Below are positions 24,065 to 28,311 of a stretch of 28,311 nt of DNA, in pieces. The position numbers and the translations under genes were made by a program. The stretch lies in NCBI GenBank assembly GCA_036267875.1, contig DATAVE010000152.1:1-28311 (forward strand), given 5' to 3'. This DNA comes from DASZTV01 sp036267875 (GTDB lineage Bacteria; Actinomycetota; Actinomycetes; JAFAQI01). How positions within the stretch are numbered: the stretch's first letter is position 1; each line of letters opens with the position of its first letter. Below the pieces are notes generated by a model. It ran no database searches and was not told the origin of the DNA. It was given only the letters and a program-made list of their open reading frames with translations.

Positions 24065-24152
24065 AACGGAGCCCCCGTGGTTGAGCAGGCGGACGTTCGC
24101 AAGGGGAAGGCGAACGGCCGTTTTGTGAAGCCCGGGGGCTTCGTTGTTTCTT
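24065..24152 (+). ncRNA. Candidate structured small RNA (about 88 bases)
   Basis: Between the promoter and terminator the transcript can form three hairpins. H1 pairs TCAAC (24063-24067) with GTTGA (24080-24084) around a loop holding GGAG and CCCCC; its first bases are at the inferred start, so it is marginal. H2 is a perfect 7-bp stem, CGTTCGC (24094-24100) with GCGAACG (24110-24116), with the purine loop AAGGGGAAG. H3 is the terminator. The C-run of H1 can pair with the G-run of the H2 loop. It does not match any RNA family I can identify; the 6C RNA needs two C6 loops. It may equally be a leader and body for the 25-codon reading frame listed separately. Confidence 0.5.
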
Positions 24153-24154
24153 GA
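24077..24154 (+). CDS. Possible 25-residue peptide within the small transcript
   Basis: A GTG at 24077 follows CGGAG with 5 bases of spacing and opens a 25-codon frame reading VVEQADVRKGKANGRF and then VKPGGFVVS, ending TGA at 24152-24154. The ribosome site and start lie about 12 bases into the predicted transcript. Against it, the intrinsic terminator lies inside the frame, so most transcripts would end around the stop codon. Codon bias is also weaker than in neighbouring genes. It may be a real micropeptide, or a chance frame in a structured RNA. I do not recognise the peptide. Confidence 0.3.
   Translation: MVEQADVRKGKANGRFVKPGGFVVS
24127..24152 (+). terminator. Intrinsic terminator of the small transcription unit
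   Basis: GAAGCC (24127-24132) pairs with GGCTTC (24137-24142) around CGGG and is followed by the T-rich stretch GTTGTTTCTT on the plus strand. No T-run follows on the minus strand, so it belongs to the plus-strand unit and not to the convergent crotonase gene. Confidence 0.7.
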
Positions 24155-24166
24155 CGCTCGACGTAG

Positions 24167-24955
24167 CTAGCGGCCGGCGAAGTTGGGCTTGCGACGTTCC
24201 TTCGCTGCGGCCAGTCCCTCGGTGAGGTCGGCGCTTGCGAAGGTCGTCGGCTGAGCCAGCGACTCGTACTGCAGGGCCTCGTCGAGGGTTCGCGGCGTGC
24301 CGTTGCGCAGACCGGCGACGGTCAGTCGGATCGCGAGCGGGCCGTTCCCGGCGATCTGCTCGGCTACCTCGATCGCCCGGTCGAGCAGCTCGGCGCCGTC
24401 GTACACGCCGTTGACGAGTCCGAGCTGCAGCGCTTCGGCAGCGTCGACCCGCCGGCCGGTCAGCAGCAGCTCGCGGGCGACCGTGATCCCGACCGTCGCG
24501 GGCAGCAGGTAGGTCGCGGCCATGCCGGCGTGCATCCCAAGTGCCGTGAAGGGTGCGGACAGCGTGGCTGAGGTCGCCGCGTAGCGAAGATCGCAGGCCA
24601 GTGCCAGACAGAGCCCCGCGCCGATCGCGTGGCCGTTCACAGCAGCGATTGTCGGCACCTCGAGGTCATGGATCGTGAGCCACGCCCGGTAGAACGGCAG
24701 CATCCGGTCTCGGATCAGCGGCACTGTCAGGTCGGGAGACTCGCCGATCCAGGACAGGTCGCCTCCGGAGCAGAACGCGGTGCCCTCGCCAGTGACGACG
24801 ACCGCCCGAAGGCTCGAATCGGCCCTCAGCTCGGCGATTGTGGCGCTCCATGCAGCCGTCAACTCGCTGGTCATCGCGTTGCGCAGCTCGGGGAGCGACA
24901 GGGTGAGTACGACCACTCCGCTCGGTCGACGATCCACTCGCAAGGGTGCGGACAT
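24167..24955 (-). CDS. Enoyl-CoA hydratase/isomerase (crotonase) family protein
   Basis: This 262-residue crotonase-fold enzyme acts on an acyl-CoA thioester. The oxyanion-hole segments are present: FCSGGDLS (61-68) and NGHAIGAGLCLALACD (107-122). The second hydratase glutamate is retained (Glu162 in VARELLLTG). The position matching rat Glu144 is Phe136 in APFTALG, so classical hydration of enoyl-CoA is unlikely. Isomerase, hydrolase or another crotonase reaction is possible. The ATG at 24955 has AGGAG at 24965-24961, 5 bases upstream, which fixes the start. It is divergent from DUF5679 across 149 bases that contain two dyads. No other fatty-acid gene is adjacent. Confidence 0.92.
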   Translation of the reverse strand: MSAPLRVDRRPSGVVVLTLSLPELRNAMTSELTAAWSATIAELRADSSLRAVVVTGEGTAFCSGGDLSWIGESPDLTVPLIRDRMLPFYRAWLTIHDLEVPTIAAVNGHAIGAGLCLALACDLRYAATSATLSAPFTALGMHAGMAATYLLPATVGITVARELLLTGRRVDAAEALQLGLVNGVYDGAELLDRAIEVAEQIAGNGPLAIRLTVAGLRNGTPRTLDEALQYESLAQPTTFASADLTEGLAAAKERRKPNFAGR

Positions 24956-24977
24956 TGACTCTCCTCATCGCGTGAAA

Positions 24978-24994
24978 ACCGAACCAGATTCGGT
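24978..24994. promoter_or_regulatory. Dyad ACCGAA-N5-TTCGGT upstream of the crotonase gene
   Basis: A perfect 6-base inverted repeat lies 23-39 bases upstream of the crotonase ATG, within the region shared with the divergent DUF5679 gene. Size and position fit an operator for a dimeric (for example TetR- or GntR-type) regulator. The regulator is not identifiable here. Confidence 0.4.
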
Positions 24995-24997
24995 ATC

Positions 24998-25017
24998 TGA
25001 GCGTGCCGCCACGCTCA
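24998..25017. promoter_or_regulatory. 8-bp stem TGAGCGTG/CACGCTCA in the divergent region
   Basis: A perfect 8-bp stem with the 4-base loop CCGC lies 3 bases beyond the first dyad. GAGCGTG recurs directly near 25032. There is no T-run. It may be an operator half-set or an upstream hairpin; function is unknown. Confidence 0.35.
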
Positions 25018-25104
25018 AATACCGGGGATTCGAGCGTGGCGACTGTAGCGTTGTAGTCAGGTTCGGCCGGTCCCGGCCGGCGGCGATCGATCTAGGAGGA
25101 CGAG

Positions 25105-25257
25105 ATGGCCGACACCTACGAGGGCTACTGCGTGAAGTGCAAGGAGAAGCGCACATTCGAGGGTGAGATCCGAGTCAGTGAGTCGGGTCGTCGCATGGCA
25201 CAGGGCCCGTGCCCGGTCTGCGGCACCAAGGTGAACCGGATCCTCGGCAAGGCGTAG
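25105..25257 (+). CDS. DUF5679 family zinc-ribbon protein, 50 residues
   Basis: This 50-residue protein begins MADTYEGYCVKCKEKR and ends CPVCGTKVNRILGKA, which I recognise as the conserved actinobacterial DUF5679 family. Two CxxC pairs (Cys9/Cys12 and Cys37/Cys40) form a likely zinc ribbon around a short beta hairpin with basic residues. Family function is unknown; nucleic-acid or ribosome association is only a guess from size and charge. ATG 25105 has an excellent ribosome site (AGGAGG at 25094-25099, 5 bases upstream). It is monocistronic, bounded upstream by the dyad-rich divergent region and downstream by a perfect intrinsic terminator. Confidence 0.92.
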   Translation: MADTYEGYCVKCKEKRTFEGEIRVSESGRRMAQGPCPVCGTKVNRILGKA

Positions 25258-25290
25258 AGGTTTCATTCAGCACAGCCCACACGCACCGCC

Positions 25291-25328
25291 AAAAGGCGCC
25301 TGACGGAACTTCCCGTCAGGCGCCTTTT
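25291..25328. terminator. Strong bidirectional intrinsic terminator after DUF5679
   Basis: Perfect 16-bp arms (AAAAGGCGCCTGACGG and its complement) enclose a 6-base loop. A T-run ends the right arm, and the matching A-run begins the left arm. It terminates the DUF5679 transcript 33 bases after the stop and would also work in the opposite direction. Confidence 0.93.
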
Positions 25329-25432
25329 GCATGCGCTGTGGACGGCCGCAGGCGCTCGCAGGCGATGCGGTGGCACGCTGCCGCCTTCATCCGGATACGC
25401 CAGCCCGTGTCCGGCGGCGAAGGAGTCAGCGC

Positions 25433-26482
25433 ATGCGTCCCGTACTCAAGCCCGCTCTTCGGCGACTGTGGCGCGACCCGTCCACGCTGCAGCTCGGTGT
25501 CGACCCGCGACATGCGGTCGTTGTCAGTGGGATGAGCTCGGCGGATCGCGAGCTCCTGACCTTGCTCGATGGCAGCCGGGAGACCGACGTCGTGATTGCC
25601 GAGGCCGGCCGACGCGGCCAGCCAACACAGCGCGGCAAGACCCTAGTCACTTTGCTCAGCAACGCCGGCGTGCTCGATGACGCTGAGCTCGGCGCGCCGA
25701 CCAACTCGACGACTGGTCGGCTCACTCCCGACCAGCTGTCGCTTTCGTTGTGCCACCCGCGGCCGGGTGGCGCCGCTCAAGCGCTCGCGGGGCGTCAGGC
25801 GGCAACTGTCGAGGTGCTCGGCGCCGGCCGTACCGGTGCGACGCTCGCGGCATTGCTCGCGGCGGCCGGCGTAGGGCGGGTCGTCGTCGACGATCCGGCG
25901 CTGCTTCGTCCGGCGGACCTGGCACCGGGCGGTGTCCGGGCGATCGGGGTTCACCACCGCCGCGGCGACGCCGCCAATGCCGTAGTCGGCTCGGTGCGCA
26001 CCGCGGCCGCGGGCGGGACACACGGCGCGGCCCGCTCTCTCGTCGTGCTGGCACCGACCGGCTCGGCTCTGCCGCCGGAGTGGCTCGCCCGCGTCCGACG
26101 CCGTGCGCACCTGCTGGTGATGCTGCGCGAGACGACCGCCTCGATCGGGCCGCTGGTGCTCCCGGGCCGCTCACCGTGCCTGCGGTGCTTGGAGCTGGCT
26201 CGGGCGGATCGCGACCCGGCGTGGCCCGTTCTCGCGGCTCAGCTCGTCGGTGAGGCGCGTGCCGTCGAGCCGTGCGACGTTGCGTTGTCCAGCGCCGCCG
26301 CGTCACTGACCGCGATGCACGTGTTGGCCTGGCTCGACGACGAGAGCGTGGTCTCGCCGCTGATCGCAGGCGCAGTCGAAGTGGGACTCACCGAGCTGAC
26401 GCTGCGGCGCCGGACTCTCGTCGCCCACCCTGAATGCGGTTGCCCGGCCTGGCAGCCGGAGCTGGAAGCCGACGCCTCCTGA
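25433..26482 (+). CDS. ThiF/TOMM cyclodehydratase-like protein (leader-peptide-binding type)
   Basis: This 349-residue protein resembles the E1-like C-protein half of azoline-forming cyclodehydratases. The N-terminal 100 residues, beginning MRPVLKPALRRLWRDPSTLQ, look like a leader-peptide-binding winged-helix region. A Rossmann-like ThiF core follows, with GAGRTG at 130-135 and a terminal Asp pair (153-154). The structural zinc site is Cys249/Cys252 (PCLRCLE) and Cys335/Cys337 (ECGCP). The usual ThiF adenylation residues are not evident, and no YcaO partner or precursor peptide is nearby. It may be an orphan with another role. ATG 25433 is chosen over an upstream in-frame start because AAGGAG lies 7 bases before it. 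It converges with the sulfotransferase-like gene. Confidence 0.85.
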   Translation: MRPVLKPALRRLWRDPSTLQLGVDPRHAVVVSGMSSADRELLTLLDGSRETDVVIAEAGRRGQPTQRGKTLVTLLSNAGVLDDAELGAPTNSTTGRLTPDQLSLSLCHPRPGGAAQALAGRQAATVEVLGAGRTGATLAALLAAAGVGRVVVDDPALLRPADLAPGGVRAIGVHHRRGDAANAVVGSVRTAAAGGTHGAARSLVVLAPTGSALPPEWLARVRRRAHLLVMLRETTASIGPLVLPGRSPCLRCLELARADRDPAWPVLAAQLVGEARAVEPCDVALSSAAASLTAMHVLAWLDDESVVSPLIAGAVEVGLTELTLRRRTLVAHPECGCPAWQPELEADAS

Positions 26483-26496
26483 GGCCGACGTCCGCC

Positions 26497-27632
26497 CTAG
26501 AACTCCGGCAGCGGCGATATCGGCCGGCGGCGGCGCCACACGGGTGCAGCCGCCGGCGCTGGGCGGTCGGGCCGGGTCCCGGCCAGGATCCCGACGATCG
26601 ACTGGGCGACCGTAGCGACCTCGACCGGCAGTACTTCGCTGCCTGCGACGGACTTGTCTGGCTTCGTGGGCGGTGTCCGTCGTCCGAGGGACGCGAGGTC
26701 GCCAAGCACCCGAATCCCCGATGCGGCGATTGCCGCGGCTGCGATCGCGCCGATCTCAGCGGCGCGATCCAGTGCCCACTGCGGAGTGACGATCGGGTGA
26801 GGCGTGGTCAGGTCGGAGCGCGCGTCCGCGAGCCGAGGGATCATCCCGCTGCGGATCGCCGCGCCGTACAGCTCATCGGGCAGCCCGCGTTCGGCGAAGA
26901 CGGTGTTGACCCGTCGCAGCAGCTCGGCCTCGGGAAGCGTGAGCGAAGCATTCCGCTTGCCTTGCGGCTCGCCGACCAGGCTCCCGCTCGGCAGTGCCAG
27001 CAGGGCCTCGAACTGGCGTAACAGCAGATCGTGGTCGCTCCCGTCCACGACGATCGCCGTCACATGTTCCGGCCCGACGACGGATGCCCAACGGGCCAGC
27101 ACGACATCGTGGCTGTGCCGGATCCAGAACCACGGCGTTGGAGCGATGTACGGCGGCTCCAGCAGCATCCCGCGTAGCCACGAGTCGTAGTCGCCGGTGA
27201 AGCCGTCCTTGACGTACTGCTGCCACGCCGACGGCAGGATCCTCGCCAGCGGCCGCAGGGTCGCGACGATGTGCACGCGATCGCCGCCGAGACCTTCGAC
27301 GACCCGCCGCGCCTGTGCGTCGGTCGCCCGGCACAGCCATTCGCTGCTGACGAACACCCGCTCGCCGCGGGCCGCTCGTACCTTCGCCGTCAGCGCGCGC
27401 CAGTCGCCCATCGTGACCGCGGCGTCACCGGTGTTGCCGCGCGCCTCGGTGACCGCGATGCCTGCGCTCTTGTGGTACGGCTCGGTGCCCGGGTACCGGA
27501 CGCCGAGTCCCTTGATTCGCTCCCGGTCGCTGTGGAACGCGCCCTGCAGCGATGTCGTACCGGTCTTGTCGAATCCGATGTGGACCAGGCATCCACCCGG
27601 CGGGATCGCGAGATCCGCCAGGTCCGCGGGCA

Positions 27633-27633
<1 letters not shown>
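26497..27633 (-). CDS. Sulfotransferase-like P-loop protein
   Basis: This 378-residue protein has the PAPS 5'-phosphosulphate loop pattern HIGFDKTGTTSLQGAF (Lys23, Thr24, Gly25, Thr26, Thr27). A later strand VATLRPLARILPSAWQQYVKDG has the Arg and Ser placed as in the 3'-phosphate-binding motif of sulfotransferases. This suggests transfer of sulphate from PAPS, but the acceptor is unknown. The C-terminal 70 or so residues are Pro/Arg-rich and probably disordered. The GTG start shares one base with the citrate synthase stop (TAGTG), so it is translated from the same transcript unless it has an internal promoter. No polysaccharide or lipid gene is adjacent to indicate the substrate. Confidence 0.82.

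Positions 27634-28311
<678 letters not shown>

Noticed and set aside
24065..24152. 6C small RNA
   Set aside because: Only one C-rich loop (C5) is present; the 6C family has two hairpins with loops of six or more C.
23774..24154. 126-codon plus-strand frame through the 355-base gap
   Set aside because: It would begin inside the YgjP gene and run through the direct repeats and promoter. Only its last 25 codons have a ribosome site and are kept as a tentative peptide.
25105..26482. Complete RiPP (azoline peptide) biosynthetic cluster
   Set aside because: There is no YcaO, dehydrogenase or Cys/Ser/Thr-rich precursor. DUF5679 is a conserved zinc ribbon, not a precursor.

Overview
The window is GC-rich chromosomal DNA from an actinobacterium (Actinomycetota). 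The evidence is frequent GTG starts, an initiator tRNA without an encoded CCA end, an HspR-type HAIR operator in front of lon, and an actinobacterial core set: UPF0182 membrane protein, YlbL-type PDZ/S16 protease, Zincin_2 metalloprotease and a DUF5679 zinc ribbon. From memory, the UPF0182/YlbL/Zincin_2 order matches the Rv3193c-Rv3195 neighbourhood of Mycobacterium tuberculosis. The genus cannot be fixed from sequence alone. Both ends cut through genes: an MMPL transporter on the left and citrate synthase on the right.

Layout. Positions 1-4.2 kb hold an export module: MMPL transporter coupled to a TetR regulator, facing a DHA2-type MFS exporter coupled to a small GNAT protein. At 4.3-8.5 kb are an RNB-domain ribonuclease, lon with its HAIR site, and an SRPBCC protein. 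An initiator tRNA with its own promoter and terminator lies at 8.6-8.7 kb. From 22.0 kb down to 8.75 kb every gene is on the minus strand. In transcription order these are a degenerate SDR protein, a 58-residue membrane protein, a 211-residue conserved protein, YlbL, a large orphan histidine kinase, UPF0182, a secreted subtilase with a (SAWNA)12 tail, and a membrane GGDEF-EAL protein. Divergent from this block is the Zincin_2 gene, which converges on a YgjP-type metallopeptidase.

The 355-base gap at 23812-24166 is not empty. It contains five direct repeats at an 11-base period, a good sigma-70-type promoter and an intrinsic terminator. Between promoter and terminator is a roughly 90-base transcript that could be a structured small RNA, a 25-codon peptide gene, or both. 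The right end has a crotonase-family gene, DUF5679 with a perfect 16-bp terminator, an orphan ThiF/TOMM-cyclodehydratase-like protein, a sulfotransferase-like gene and citrate synthase.

Together the genes suggest envelope maintenance and protein quality control. There are five proteases or predicted proteases (Lon, subtilase, YlbL, Zincin_2, YgjP), with membrane sensing (histidine kinase, cyclic-di-GMP enzyme) placed among them. The best candidates for something undescribed are the small transcription unit near 24.0-24.15 kb and the SAWNA-tailed protease paired with the GGDEF-EAL protein.
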